A stretch of 64,000 bases of DNA from positions 1 through 64,000 of the forward strand of contig NZ_JACBYP010000038.1 of the NCBI RefSeq assembly GCF_018982965.1, given 5' to 3'. The notes under the pieces were generated by a model. It did no database searches. It saw only the letters and a list, made by a program, of their open reading frames with translations, and was not told the origin of the DNA. Positions 44,877-53,689 of this stretch are shown here, one piece after another (position 1 is the first letter of the stretch; the number at the start of each line of letters is the position of its first letter). The DNA comes from Streptomyces mayonensis (GTDB lineage Bacteria; Actinomycetota; Actinomycetes; Streptomycetales; Streptomycetaceae). Made by a program: the position numbers and the translations under genes.

Positions 44877-44909
44877 CGCGGGCCGCCGGACACAATCCGG
44901 CGGCCCGCG
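44877..44909 (+). terminator. Intra-operon stem-loop after the peptide-binding protein gene
   Basis: CGCGGGCCGCCGGA (44877-44890) pairs perfectly with TCCGGCGGCCCGCG (44896-44909) around CACAA. It lies 54 bp past the stop of the binding protein and 21 bp before OppB. Partial termination or 3' stabilisation would raise binding-protein levels above the membrane parts. Confidence 0.8.
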
Positions 44910-44930
44910 ATCCGCGGCGGGCCGTAAGCT

Positions 44931-45925
<995 letters not shown>

Positions 45926-45929
<4 letters not shown>

Positions 45930-47023
45930 GTGAACTCAGCAAGAGCGGAGCAGCCGTGGGCGAGCCCACCGGCAGCGCGTCCGGCTCGAACGCCTTCCTC
46001 GAAGTGCGCGACCTCAAGGTGCACTTCCCCACCGACGACGGCCTGGTCAAGTCCGTCGACGGGCTCAGCTTCCAGCTGGAGCGCGGCAAGACCCTCGGCA
46101 TCGTGGGCGAGTCCGGCTCCGGCAAGTCGGTGACCTCGCTCGGCATCATGGGCCTGCACACCGCCGGCCAGTACGGCAGGCGCAAGGCGCAGATATCCGG
46201 CGAGATCTGGCTGGACGGCACCGAGCTGCTCTCCGCCGACGCCGACCAGGTGCGCAAGCTGCGCGGCCGCCAGATGGCGATGATCTTCCAGGACCCGCTG
46301 TCCGCGCTGCACCCGTACTACACGATCGGCCAGCAGATCGTGGAGGCGTACCGCATCCACCACGACGTGGACAAGAAGACCGCCAAGCGCCGCGCGGTGG
46401 AGATGCTGGACCGCGTCGGCATCCCGCAGCCCGACAAGCGCGTGGACAGCTACCCGCACGAGTTCTCCGGCGGTATGCGCCAGCGCGCGATGATCGCGAT
46501 GTCGCTGGTCAACAACCCCGAGCTGCTCATCGCGGACGAGCCGACCACCGCCCTGGACGTGACCGTCCAGGCGCAGATCCTGGACCTGATCCGGGACCTG
46601 CAGAAGGAGTTCGGCTCCGCGGTCATCATCATCACCCACGACCTGGGAGTCGTCGCCGAGCTGGCCGACGACCTCCTGGTGATGTACGGCGGCCGGTGCG
46701 TGGAGCGCGGCCCGGCGGAGAAGGTGTTCTACGAGCCCCGGCACCCCTACACCTGGGGCCTGCTCGGCTCGATGCCGCGGCTCGACCGCGACCAGCAGGA
46801 GCGCCTCACCCCGGTCAAGGGCTCCCCGCCCTCCCTCATCAACCTCCCGTCCGGCTGCGCCTTCAACCCGCGCTGCCCGTACGCCGACGTGCCCAAGGAC
46901 GACGTCACCCGCACGGTCCGCCCCGAGCTGACCGAGATCGGCAGCAAGCACTGGGCCGCCTGCCACATGTCGCAGGAGCAGCGGGAGCGTATCTGGACCG
47001 AAGAGATTGCGCCGAAGCTGTGA
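45926..47023 (+). CDS. Oligopeptide ABC importer ATPase, OppD type
   Basis: 365 residues; ATG 45926 overlaps the OppB stop (ATGA). Walker A GESGSGKS, Q-loop MIFQDPLSALHP, signature FSGGMRQRAMIAMSL, Walker B LLIADEPTTALD and H-loop IIITHDLG. The C-terminal oligopeptide domain has CAFNPRCPYAD and a later Cys (AACHMSQEQ), the conserved cysteine positions that in some homologues bind an iron-sulfur cluster. It energises peptide uptake with the OppF encoded next. Confidence 0.94.
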
Positions 47024-48351
47024 GCGACGAAGCCAAGGACAAGACCACGGGCAAGACCAAGGGCAAGGCCGAGGACGTGGCGTCGGCCATCCCCGCGCAG
47101 AGCGACGGCACCCAGGAGAAGTCCGGCGGGACCGCGACCCTCACCAAGGACGCCGCCGCCGGCGAGACCCTGCTGAAGGTGACCGGGCTGCAGAAGCACT
47201 TCCCGATCAAGAAGGGCCTGCTGCAGCGCCAGGTCGGCGCGGTGCGCGCCGTCGACGGCATCGACTTCGAGGTCCGCTCCGGCGAAACCCTCGGCGTCGT
47301 GGGCGAGTCGGGCTGCGGCAAGTCGACCATGGGCCGGCTGATCACGCGGCTCCTCGAACCGACCGCCGGCACGGTGGAGTTCCAGGGCAAGGACATCACC
47401 CACCTCGGGGTGGGCGGCATGCGCCCGATGCGCCGCGACGTCCAGATGATCTTCCAGGACCCGTACTCCTCGCTGAACCCGCGCCACACCATCGGCACGA
47501 TCGTCAGTGCCCCGTTCAAGCTCCAGGGCGTCGAGCCCGAGGGCGGGGTCAAGAAGGAGGTGCAGCGGCTGCTGTCGGTGGTCGGTCTCAACCCCGAGCA
47601 CTACAACCGCTACCCGCACGAGTTCTCCGGCGGCCAGCGCCAGCGCATCGGCATCGCCCGCGCGCTCGCGCTCAGCCCGAAGCTGGTCGTGGCCGACGAG
47701 CCGGTCTCCGCGCTCGACGTGTCGATCCAGGCCCAGGTCGTCAACCTGCTCGACGACCTCCAGCAGGAGCTGGGCCTGACGTACGTGATCATCGCGCACG
47801 ACCTGTCCGTCGTCCGGCACGTCTCGGACCGGATCGCGGTGATGTACCTCGGCAAGATCATGGAGCTGGCCGACCGCGACCTGCTCTACAAGTCGCCGAT
47901 GCACCCGTACACCAAGGCGCTGATGTCGGCGGTGCCGATCCCGGACCCGGCGCGGCGCGGCGCGAAGAGCGAGCGCATCCTGCTCAAGGGCGATGTGCCC
48001 TCGCCGATCGCCCCGCCGAGCGGCTGCCGCTTCCACACCCGGTGCTGGAAGGCCACCCAGGTCTGCACCACCACCGAGCCGCCGCTGAAGGAGCTGCGGC
48101 CGGGCCAGCAGGTGGCGTGCCACCACCCGGAGAACTTCGAGGACCAGGCGCCGCAGGACGTCGTGCTGCTGTCGGCCGCGAAGGAGGCCGCGGAGCTGGT
48201 GTCGGACGACGCGCTGGCCCAGTCGGCGGCCACCTCGGCGGCGGTGGCCGCGGAGGTGTCGGAGACCGGCTCCGACGGTGGGGAGTCCGCGGCCGAGGGC
48301 TCCGAGGCTGAGGAGTCCCGTGCTGAGGAGTCTCGCTCTGAGGAGAAGTAG
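47020..48351 (+). CDS. Oligopeptide ABC importer ATPase, OppF type, with acidic tail
   Basis: 443 residues; GTG 47020 overlaps the OppD stop (GTGA). A Lys/Thr-rich leader of about 45 residues precedes the ATPase: Walker A GESGCGKS, Q-loop MIFQDPYSSLNPRHT, signature FSGGQRQRIGIARAL, Walker B LVVADEPVSALD, H-loop VIIAHDLSV. Oligopeptide domain with CRFHTRCWKAT. The last 60 residues are Ala/Ser/Glu-rich and end EAEESRAEESRSEEK, a repeated acidic tail beyond the family's usual end. A terminator follows. Confidence 0.93.
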   Translation: MSDEAKDKTTGKTKGKAEDVASAIPAQSDGTQEKSGGTATLTKDAAAGETLLKVTGLQKHFPIKKGLLQRQVGAVRAVDGIDFEVRSGETLGVVGESGCGKSTMGRLITRLLEPTAGTVEFQGKDITHLGVGGMRPMRRDVQMIFQDPYSSLNPRHTIGTIVSAPFKLQGVEPEGGVKKEVQRLLSVVGLNPEHYNRYPHEFSGGQRQRIGIARALALSPKLVVADEPVSALDVSIQAQVVNLLDDLQQELGLTYVIIAHDLSVVRHVSDRIAVMYLGKIMELADRDLLYKSPMHPYTKALMSAVPIPDPARRGAKSERILLKGDVPSPIAPPSGCRFHTRCWKATQVCTTTEPPLKELRPGQQVACHHPENFEDQAPQDVVLLSAAKEAAELVSDDALAQSAATSAAVAAEVSETGSDGGESAAEGSEAEESRAEESRSEEK

Positions 48352-48370
48352 TCCGACCTGCGCATGAGAG

Positions 48371-48405
48371 CGAGCCCTCACCTTTGTTTATAAGGTGGGG
48401 GCTCG
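48371..48405 (+). terminator. Terminator of the opp operon
   Basis: CGAGCCCTCACCTT and AAGGTGGGGGCTCG pair over 14 bp (one G-T) around TGTTTAT, 20 bp after the OppF stop; TTGTC follows. Confidence 0.85.
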
Positions 48406-48426
48406 TTGTCGGGTAAGAATGGAAGG

Positions 48427-49085
48427 GTGTACGAGCAACTCTTCAGCCCCACCGTCCAGCACACGCTCGACCTGATAGGCCCTTCGTCTTCGCCATCTCG
48501 GGTGCGCTGCTGGCCGTGCGCAAGAACTTCGACGTCTTCGGCATCGCCGTCCTCGCCGAGGTCACCGCCCTCGGCGGCGGGCTCTTCCGCGACCTGGTCA
48601 TCGGTGCCGTACCGCCCGCGGCCTTCACGGACCTCGGGTACTTCGTCACCCCGCTCTTCGCCACGCTGCTGGTCTTCTTCCTCCACCCCCACGTGGAGCG
48701 CCTGCAGACCGGCGTGAACGTCTTCGACGCGGCCGGGCTCGGCCTGTTCTGCGTCGCCGGGACCACCAAGGCGTACGACTACGGGCTCGGCCTGACCGCC
48801 TCCGCCTGCCTGGGCCTGGCGACGGCCGTCGGCGGCGGCGTCCTGCGCGACGTGCTCGCCAACGAGGTCCCCTCGCTGCTGCGCTGGGACCGCGACCTGT
48901 ACGCCGTCCCCGCGATCGTCGGCTCGGCGATGGTTGCCCTGTGCATCCGCTACGAGGCCCTCACGCCGTTCACCAGCGGGCTCGCGGTCGTCACCGCCTT
49001 CACCCTGCGCCTGCTCGCCCTCCGCTTCCACTGGCGTGCCCCGCGCGCCTGGAACCGGCGGTCGACGGTGGTGGAGGGGGAGTGA
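48427..49085 (+). pseudogene. TRIC-type cation channel (UPF0126) gene with a frameshift
   Basis: The frame from GTG 48427 reads VYEQLFSPTVQHTLDLIG, then after 48480 it leaves the family sequence. Shifting frame at 48481-48483 restores FVFAISGALLAVRKNFDVFG and continues intact to the stop at 49085, with both glycine-rich repeats (EVTALGGGLFRDLVIGAVPP and ATAVGGGVLRDVLANEVPSL). One base seems to be missing from a codon between Gly and Phe. Either a real mutation truncates this seven-helix channel, or it is a sequencing error. A GTG at 48516 could start a product lacking the first helix. The family forms trimeric K+/cation channels. Confidence 0.8.
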
Positions 49086-49106
49086 GCCGTCGGGCCGGGT
49101 GACCGG

Positions 49107-49213
49107 TCGGGGCGAGTGTGCCCTCGGGACGGGTGTGCCCTCAAGACGTGTCCTCGGGGCGAGTGCGGCCTCGGGGTGAGTGCGTCCTCAGGACGAGCGT
49201 GCCCTCAGGCCGG
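49107..49213. repeat. 17-bp tandem repeat (about 6 units) before the esterase stop
   Basis: Units of the type TCGGGGCGAGTGTGCCC follow each other from 49107 to about 49213, one of them shortened. They fill the gap between the TRIC gene and the convergent esterase gene and reach its stop codon. Confidence 0.7.
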
Positions 49214-50410
49214 GTCCGGCATGTCCTTGACGAAGACGACGCCGTCGACGTCGGCCAGGTGGCCCGGGTCCAGCGGGGCGTAGCCGAACCAGGGGGACAC
49301 GCGGGGCGCGGGCGGCGGGTCGCCGAGGGCGGCTGCCAGCCGTCCGGGTTCGACGAGGCAGCTCTCCTCGGGGAGGGTGTACAGGAGGCCTTCGAGGGTG
49401 TCCGGCGGCGGGGTGTCCACCCCCTGGTGCCGGATCGTGCCGAGGGCCGTGGCCAGGAAGGCGTACTCCTCGCCGAGCCGCGCACTCACCAGCGCACCGG
49501 CGCTCCACCACCGCACGTCCCCCTGCCACATCCGCATCGTGCTCAGACGGCGCTGGAGGTGGGCGTTGTGGGCGTGGACGAGAACCGGACCCCGGGCGGC
49601 GAGCGCGAGGAGGTTGCCGGCCATCATCCGGTCCCGCAGACCGAGCAGCCGGTCCATGCGGGCCTCTGAGGTGTCGGCCATCCAGGAGTGGTAGAGCAGG
49701 AGACCGGCCGCGGTGCGCCCGTACAGGCACGCCCGCTCCCACTCGTCCCGCGGACCCGCCGCGAGCAGGGCCGGAGCCTGCTCGTCGAGCAGCGAGACCA
49801 GGTCGTCGGCGAGCAGCCGCAGCCGCCCGGCCTCGGCCGTCCGTCCCGCGGACCTGGCGGGGTTCAGCATCGCGTCGAGTTCCGTCCAGCGGCCGTCGTC
49901 GCCCAGCAGGCGGTCGAGGTCCTGGGCGGTGCAGGGCAGCAGGCGGGGGCCGATCCGGGCCGCGAGGTAGTCGTGGAGTGCGGTGAGGGCCTGCAGGGGG
50001 CTCTCGGCGCCGGTGATCTCCAGCGGACCGTCGAACCCGGCGAAACGGACCTGCTCGGCCGGGGGCCGGCCGTCGTTGTGGGCGCGCATCCAGCGCACGA
50101 GTTCCCGGTTGGCGGCCGAGGCGCCGAAGCCGTGACTGAACCCGCGCTCCATGGCCTCGTCGAGTGTGCCGGTGCCCGAGGTGACGTAGTCGTCCACGAC
50201 CAGCCCCCGCAGACAGTCGCTCTCGATCGCGACGGTCCGGTAGCCGGCCTGCTCGACCAGCTGCCGGAAGACGGCGTTGCGTACCGCCAGCAGGGTGTCC
50301 TCGCCGTGGGTGGGCTCGCCCAGGGCGAGCAGCCGGGGCGGGGAGCGGAACAGCCCCAGGACGGAAGGGGCGTCGACGGGATGGACGGTGTCCTCGATGC
50401 GGGTAACCAT
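49205..50410 (-). CDS. Erythromycin esterase-like protein
   Basis: 401 residues from ATG 50410 (MVTRIEDTVHPVDAPSV). The erythromycin esterase/succinoglycan-biosynthesis family is shown by LLALGEPTHGEDTLLAVRNA (catalytic-type Glu and His), VAIESDCLRGLVVDDYVTSG, AHNAHLQRR and GDVRWWSAGALVSARLGEEY. Characterised EreA/EreB hydrolyse the macrolide lactone; most family members have no known substrate. It is divergent from a double-MerR regulator, with an operator 4 bp upstream of the start. The start is therefore very close to its promoter and the message may have little or no leader. Confidence 0.88.
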   Translation of the reverse strand: MVTRIEDTVHPVDAPSVLGLFRSPPRLLALGEPTHGEDTLLAVRNAVFRQLVEQAGYRTVAIESDCLRGLVVDDYVTSGTGTLDEAMERGFSHGFGASAANRELVRWMRAHNDGRPPAEQVRFAGFDGPLEITGAESPLQALTALHDYLAARIGPRLLPCTAQDLDRLLGDDGRWTELDAMLNPARSAGRTAEAGRLRLLADDLVSLLDEQAPALLAAGPRDEWERACLYGRTAAGLLLYHSWMADTSEARMDRLLGLRDRMMAGNLLALAARGPVLVHAHNAHLQRRLSTMRMWQGDVRWWSAGALVSARLGEEYAFLATALGTIRHQGVDTPPPDTLEGLLYTLPEESCLVEPGRLAAALGDPPPAPRVSPWFGYAPLDPGHLADVDGVVFVKDMPDPA

Positions 50411-50413
50411 GCC

Positions 50414-50431
50414 TTCAACGCTATCGTTGAA
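50414..50431. promoter_or_regulatory. Perfect inverted repeat, probable MerR-type operator
   Basis: TTCAACG (50414-50420) and CGTTGAA (50425-50431) flank CTAT. This 18-bp dyad sits in the 70-bp gap between the divergent esterase and regulator genes. Dyads of this size between -35 and -10 elements are usual for MerR-type control. Confidence 0.7.
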
Positions 50432-50480
50432 CCAACGGTGGAAACTTTTACGCAATCATGCCTACGACAGGCTGCGAGCC

Positions 50481-51218
50481 ATGGCAGAGGACCTTCAAAA
50501 CAGGGACAGACTCCGGCCGGTCGACCTGGCGCGCCGGCACGGTCTGTCCACCCAGGCCGTGCGGAACTACGAGGAGTCCGGCATCCTTCCGCCGGCCCGT
50601 CGCACCGAGCACGGGTACCGGACCTACACGACGCTGCACGCGCGGGCCCTGGACGCCTTCCTCGCCCTGCTGCCCGGTCACGGGCACCGGACGGCCGCGG
50701 CCGTGATGCGGGCGGTGAACGAGGGCGCGCGGGGCGAAGCCTTCCGGCTCATCGACGAGAGCCACGTCCAACTGCGCGACGACCGGCGGACGCTGGAGGA
50801 CGTGGAGGCCGCCCTGCGCGACCTGTCGCTGCCCGCGGGCCCCTCGGGGGCGGTGCCGCGTGGCGGGTTCATCGGGCCGCTGGCGCGGGAGCTGGGCATC
50901 AGGCCCGCGACCCTGCGCAAGTGGGAGCGGGCCGGGCTGGTGCGCCCGCCCCGCGACCCGGCGACCGGCTACCGCCGCTACGGCGAGGCCGACGTCCGGG
51001 ACGCACGCCTCGCCCACCAGCTCAGACGCGGCGGCCACTCCCTGGAGCGGATCGCCTCGGTGCTCGAACAGGTCCGGTCGGCGGGCGGGCCGGAGCCGCT
51101 GGAGGCCACCCTGCGCGAGTGGCACGACCGGGTGTCCGCCCGCGGCCTGGCGATGCTCACCGGCGCGGCGGAGCTGGCGGCGTACCTGCGCGAGGACCCA
51201 GGGAAAGCTACCGCTTAG
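50481..51218 (+). CDS. Double-HTH MerR-type regulator (TioE-like)
   Basis: 245 residues from ATG 50481. The N-terminal MerR helix-turn-helix (DLARRHGLSTQAVRNYEESG) is followed by ILPPARRTEHGYRTYT. A second MerR motif comes at about 130-195 (LARELGIRPATLRKWERAGL, then RPPRDPATGYRRYGEADVRD). Two MerR DNA-binding domains in one chain are the mark of TioE-type regulators. No effector domain remains. The 18-bp dyad upstream and the divergent esterase gene are its likely targets. Confidence 0.87.
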   Translation: MAEDLQNRDRLRPVDLARRHGLSTQAVRNYEESGILPPARRTEHGYRTYTTLHARALDAFLALLPGHGHRTAAAVMRAVNEGARGEAFRLIDESHVQLRDDRRTLEDVEAALRDLSLPAGPSGAVPRGGFIGPLARELGIRPATLRKWERAGLVRPPRDPATGYRRYGEADVRDARLAHQLRRGGHSLERIASVLEQVRSAGGPEPLEATLREWHDRVSARGLAMLTGAAELAAYLREDPGKATA

Positions 51219-51243
51219 TAGTTGCCTGTTGTACTGTGCAGCC

Positions 51244-52104
51244 ATGGCAGAAGCAGTATCCGCGCCCGCCGTACGGGCCGCCGTGGGCGACAGCGAGTTC
51301 GACCGCGACACCGCCGTCACCCGGCGCGGTCCCGGGGTGTACGACATCGATCTCTCCGCCGGCTGGACGATCCTCGGCGCCGTCAACGGCGGCTACCTGC
51401 TGGCCGTGCTGGGCCGAGCGCTCGGCGACGCCCTGCCGCACGCCGACCCGTTCACCGTCTCGGCCCACTACCTGACCGCCTCGCGGCCCGGCCCCGCGGT
51501 CGTGCGCACCGAGACCGTCCGCACCGGCCGCACCCTCTCCACCGGCCAGGCCTCCCTCCTCCAGTACGACGACGAGGGCAACGAGGTCGAGCGCATCCGC
51601 GTCCTCGCCTCCTACGGCGACCTCGACGCGCTGCCCGACGACGTCCGCACCTCGGCCGAGCCGCCCGCGATCCCGCCGGCGGAGCAGTGCTTCGGCCCCG
51701 AGGGCGGCCCGGACCCGCTCCACGGCGGCTCCGCCATCACCGACCGGCTGAAGCTCCGGCTCGACCCCGCCACCCTGGGCTGGGCGCTGGGGCAGCCGTC
51801 GGGCCGGGGCGAGATGCGGGCCTGGTTCGGGCTCGCCGACGGCCGCGACGCCGATCCGCTCTCGCTGCTCCTCGCGGTGGACGCGCTGCCGCCGACCGCG
51901 TTCGAGCTCGGGCTCAAGGGGTGGGTGCCCACGGTCGAGCTGACCGTGCACGTGCGGTGCCGTCCCGCGCCCGGGCCGCTGCGGGTCTCCCTCACCACCC
52001 GCAACCTCGCCGGCGGCTTCCTGGAGGAGGACGCCGAGGTCTGGGACAGCGCCGACCGACTGGTCGCCCAGTCCCGCCAGCTGGCCCGCGTCCGGCTCGG
52101 TTGA
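51244..52104 (+). CDS. Acyl-CoA thioesterase-like protein (double hotdog)
   Basis: 286 residues from ATG 51244. Two hotdog halves: an N-terminal one with GAVNGGYLLAVLGRALGDAL and VSAHYLTASRPGPAVVRTET, and a C-terminal one with PLSLLLAVDALPPTAFELGL, PTVELTVHVRCRPAPGPLRV and ETA-like LVAQSRQLARVR. It is typical of TesB-like (Acyl-CoA_thio_3) proteins, which hydrolyse acyl-CoAs in the cytoplasm. No ribosome site precedes the ATG, and TACTGT lies 7 bp upstream, so the transcript is probably leaderless. A TetR regulator is encoded convergently downstream. Confidence 0.87.
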   Translation: MAEAVSAPAVRAAVGDSEFDRDTAVTRRGPGVYDIDLSAGWTILGAVNGGYLLAVLGRALGDALPHADPFTVSAHYLTASRPGPAVVRTETVRTGRTLSTGQASLLQYDDEGNEVERIRVLASYGDLDALPDDVRTSAEPPAIPPAEQCFGPEGGPDPLHGGSAITDRLKLRLDPATLGWALGQPSGRGEMRAWFGLADGRDADPLSLLLAVDALPPTAFELGLKGWVPTVELTVHVRCRPAPGPLRVSLTTRNLAGGFLEEDAEVWDSADRLVAQSRQLARVRLG

Positions 52105-52106
52105 CC

Positions 52107-52259
52107 GGTCCTTCCGCGGGTTCCTCCAGCGGTCCCTCCGCCGGTCCTTCCGCCGGTTCCTCCGTCGGTCCTTCCGCCGGTTCCTCCAGCGGTCCTTCCG
52201 CCGGTTCCTCCAGCGGTCCCTCCACGACCCTTCCGCCCATTCCTCCACCGGCCCCTCCG
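52107..52259. repeat. 12-bp minisatellite (about 12 units) between thioesterase and TetR genes
   Basis: Units of the type GGTCCTTCCGCC and GGTTCCTCCAGC alternate from just after the thioesterase stop to the TetR stop at 52260. It fills the whole intergenic gap. Confidence 0.85.
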
Positions 52260-52886
52260 TCAGTCCAGCCAGTGCCGGCGGCCGACGCCGATCAGGCGCA
52301 GTTGCCTCGCCGCCGTCGCGGCCGCCCGGCGGCGCTCCTCCCGGGGGGCGTCCAGCGTCTCCAGGAACAGGGACGCCGTGATCAGCATCTGGTCGACGTA
52401 GAGACCCGCCAGCATCCGCAGATCGGCGTCGCTCCAGCCCGCGGCCGACGCGTCCGTGGCCAGCTCGGCCCTCACCTCCTCGGCGAACCGCGCCAGTTGC
52501 TCCCGTATGGCCTCCCGGACCGGCTGGACGCCGCCGTGCCGCTCCCGCGCGACGAAACGGACGTGGGCGGGGTGCGCGGCCACATGGCCGGCGATCAACT
52601 CGACCGCGCGGGCGATGCGTTCGTCGTCGTCCTCGACCGGTGACATCGTCGTCCGGATCATCGGGTGCAGGCTGCCCAGCGCCTCCTCGACCAGGGCCAC
52701 ACCGAGGTCCGCCGTGGAGCGGAAGTGCCGGTAGAAGGCGGTCGGCGCCACGCCGACGGCACGGGTGACCTCGCGCAGACCCAGGCTGCTCAGGCTCTGG
52801 TCCTCCAGCAGGCCGAGCGCCGCGTCCATGAGCGCCTGCCGGGTCTTCTGCTTCTGCGCCTGCCGAACGCCTGGGGTGTGACTCAT
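52260..52886 (-). CDS. TetR-family regulator
   Basis: 208 residues from ATG 52886. Helix-turn-helix: LGLREVTRAVGVAPTAFYRH followed by FRSTADLGVALVEEAL. The ligand domain contains FVARERHGGVQPVREAIREQ, a stretch shared with FabR-like fatty-acid regulators. Divergent from a small membrane-protein gene, with a short dyad next to its start. Targets may include the convergent acyl-CoA thioesterase, but that is a guess from proximity. Confidence 0.88.
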   Translation of the reverse strand: MSHTPGVRQAQKQKTRQALMDAALGLLEDQSLSSLGLREVTRAVGVAPTAFYRHFRSTADLGVALVEEALGSLHPMIRTTMSPVEDDDERIARAVELIAGHVAAHPAHVRFVARERHGGVQPVREAIREQLARFAEEVRAELATDASAAGWSDADLRMLAGLYVDQMLITASLFLETLDAPREERRRAAATAARQLRLIGVGRRHWLD

Positions 52887-52892
52887 GCCATG

Positions 52893-52905
52893 CAGTTAAC
52901 AACTG
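52893..52905. promoter_or_regulatory. Dyad CAGTT-AAC-AACTG upstream of the TetR gene
   Basis: CAGTT and AACTG flank AAC, 6 bp upstream of the TetR ATG. TAGACT at 52937 could be a -10 for the divergent small gene. A second dyad, GTGAAC/GTTCAC (52952-52957 and 52974-52979), lies further on. Confidence 0.4.
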
Positions 52906-53004
52906 TTCTCTGGAATTGGAAAGCCGTGTCACGCGTTAGACTGAGGAGTCAGTGAACAAATGTAACCGCAATCGTTCACCGCCGAAGGCTGGGGGATCCG
53001 CACC

Positions 53005-53172
53005 ATGCTGTTTCTCGTCGTCGCACTCCTGCTCCTCGGGGCAGTGCTGGGCACCGTCGCCCACGCGCCGCTCACCTTCTCCGTCGCCGCCGGCCTGGTC
53101 ATCGCCGTCTGGCTCGGAGTCTTCGCCGTCCGCGAGCGGTACGGCCGCCGGCGGAGCACGTCCACGCACTGA
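53005..53172 (+). CDS. Small two-helix membrane protein
   Basis: 55 residues from ATG 53005 (MLFLVVALLLLGAVLGTVAH), with GGGGGA about nine bases upstream. Two hydrophobic segments (2-18 and 25-42) are joined by HAPLTFSV, with a basic tail RERYGRRRSTSTH. Third-position GC is high, as in real genes here. No family is recognised. It precedes another small membrane protein by 98 bp and is divergent from the TetR gene. Confidence 0.65.
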   Translation: MLFLVVALLLLGAVLGTVAHAPLTFSVAAGLVIAVWLGVFAVRERYGRRRSTSTH

Positions 53173-53174
53173 CG

Positions 53175-53257
53175 CCGGCCCGTCGCACCGTCCGGCCCGT
53201 CGCACCGCCCGGGACCGCCGCCGGCACGGCCCGCTGCCGGCACGGCCCGTCGCACCG
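53175..53257. repeat. Short repeat GGCCCGTCGCACCG, three copies
   Basis: CCGGCCCGTCGCACCG occurs at 53175-53190 and again at 53192-53207, with CACGGCCCGTCGCACCG at 53241-53257. It occupies the gap between the two small membrane-protein genes. Confidence 0.6.
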
Positions 53258-53270
53258 TTGGGAGAACCTC

Positions 53271-53573
53271 ATGCAGCTCACCGCACCGGCCACCCGCACC
53301 GACCGCACGAACGCGCAGCAGACCGACGCGCGGAAGACCGGTATCCGGGACACCGACGGGATGGCCGTCGCCTCCTTCGTCCTCGGTCTGCTCGGCCTGC
53401 TCGTGCTCAACGTCTTCCTGGGCCCGGTCGCCATCGTCCTGGCCGCCGTCGCCCTGTGGCGCGGCACCGCACGCCGCGGACGCGCCCTCCTCGGCCTCGG
53501 TCTCGGCGTCGCCGACCTGCTGGTCCTCGTGGCGTTCATGTCCGCGGACAGCACGATGTCCTGGAGCCTGTGA
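53271..53573 (+). CDS. DUF4190-type small membrane protein
   Basis: 100 residues from ATG 53271, with GGGAGA five bases upstream. A polar Thr/Gln/Arg-rich N-terminus of about 30 residues is followed by two membrane helices (MAVASFVLGLLGLLVLNVFL and GLGLGVADLLVLVAFM) with the family's short loop (GPVAIVLAAVALWRGTARRG). Function unknown. It sits in the same direction as the 55-residue membrane protein upstream. Confidence 0.75.
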   Translation: MQLTAPATRTDRTNAQQTDARKTGIRDTDGMAVASFVLGLLGLLVLNVFLGPVAIVLAAVALWRGTARRGRALLGLGLGVADLLVLVAFMSADSTMSWSL

Positions 53574-53673
53574 GCGAGCCTGGGAGCGAGCCCCCGTGAG
53601 TCGCGGCGAGCACGGTCCGCCGGGGCGGGCGCGGGAGACCGACCTTGATCTCGGGCCGCCCGCGGACGCCCCG

Positions 53674-53679
53674 TAGAAT
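53674..53679 (+). promoter_or_regulatory. TAGAAT, probable -10 box of a leaderless cysteine desulfurase transcript
   Basis: TAGAAT ends 10 bases before the ATG at 53690, no ribosome site lies between, and transcription would start at or next to the ATG. No good -35 was found at 17-18 bp. Confidence 0.55.
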
Positions 53680-53689
53680 CGGCCCCACC

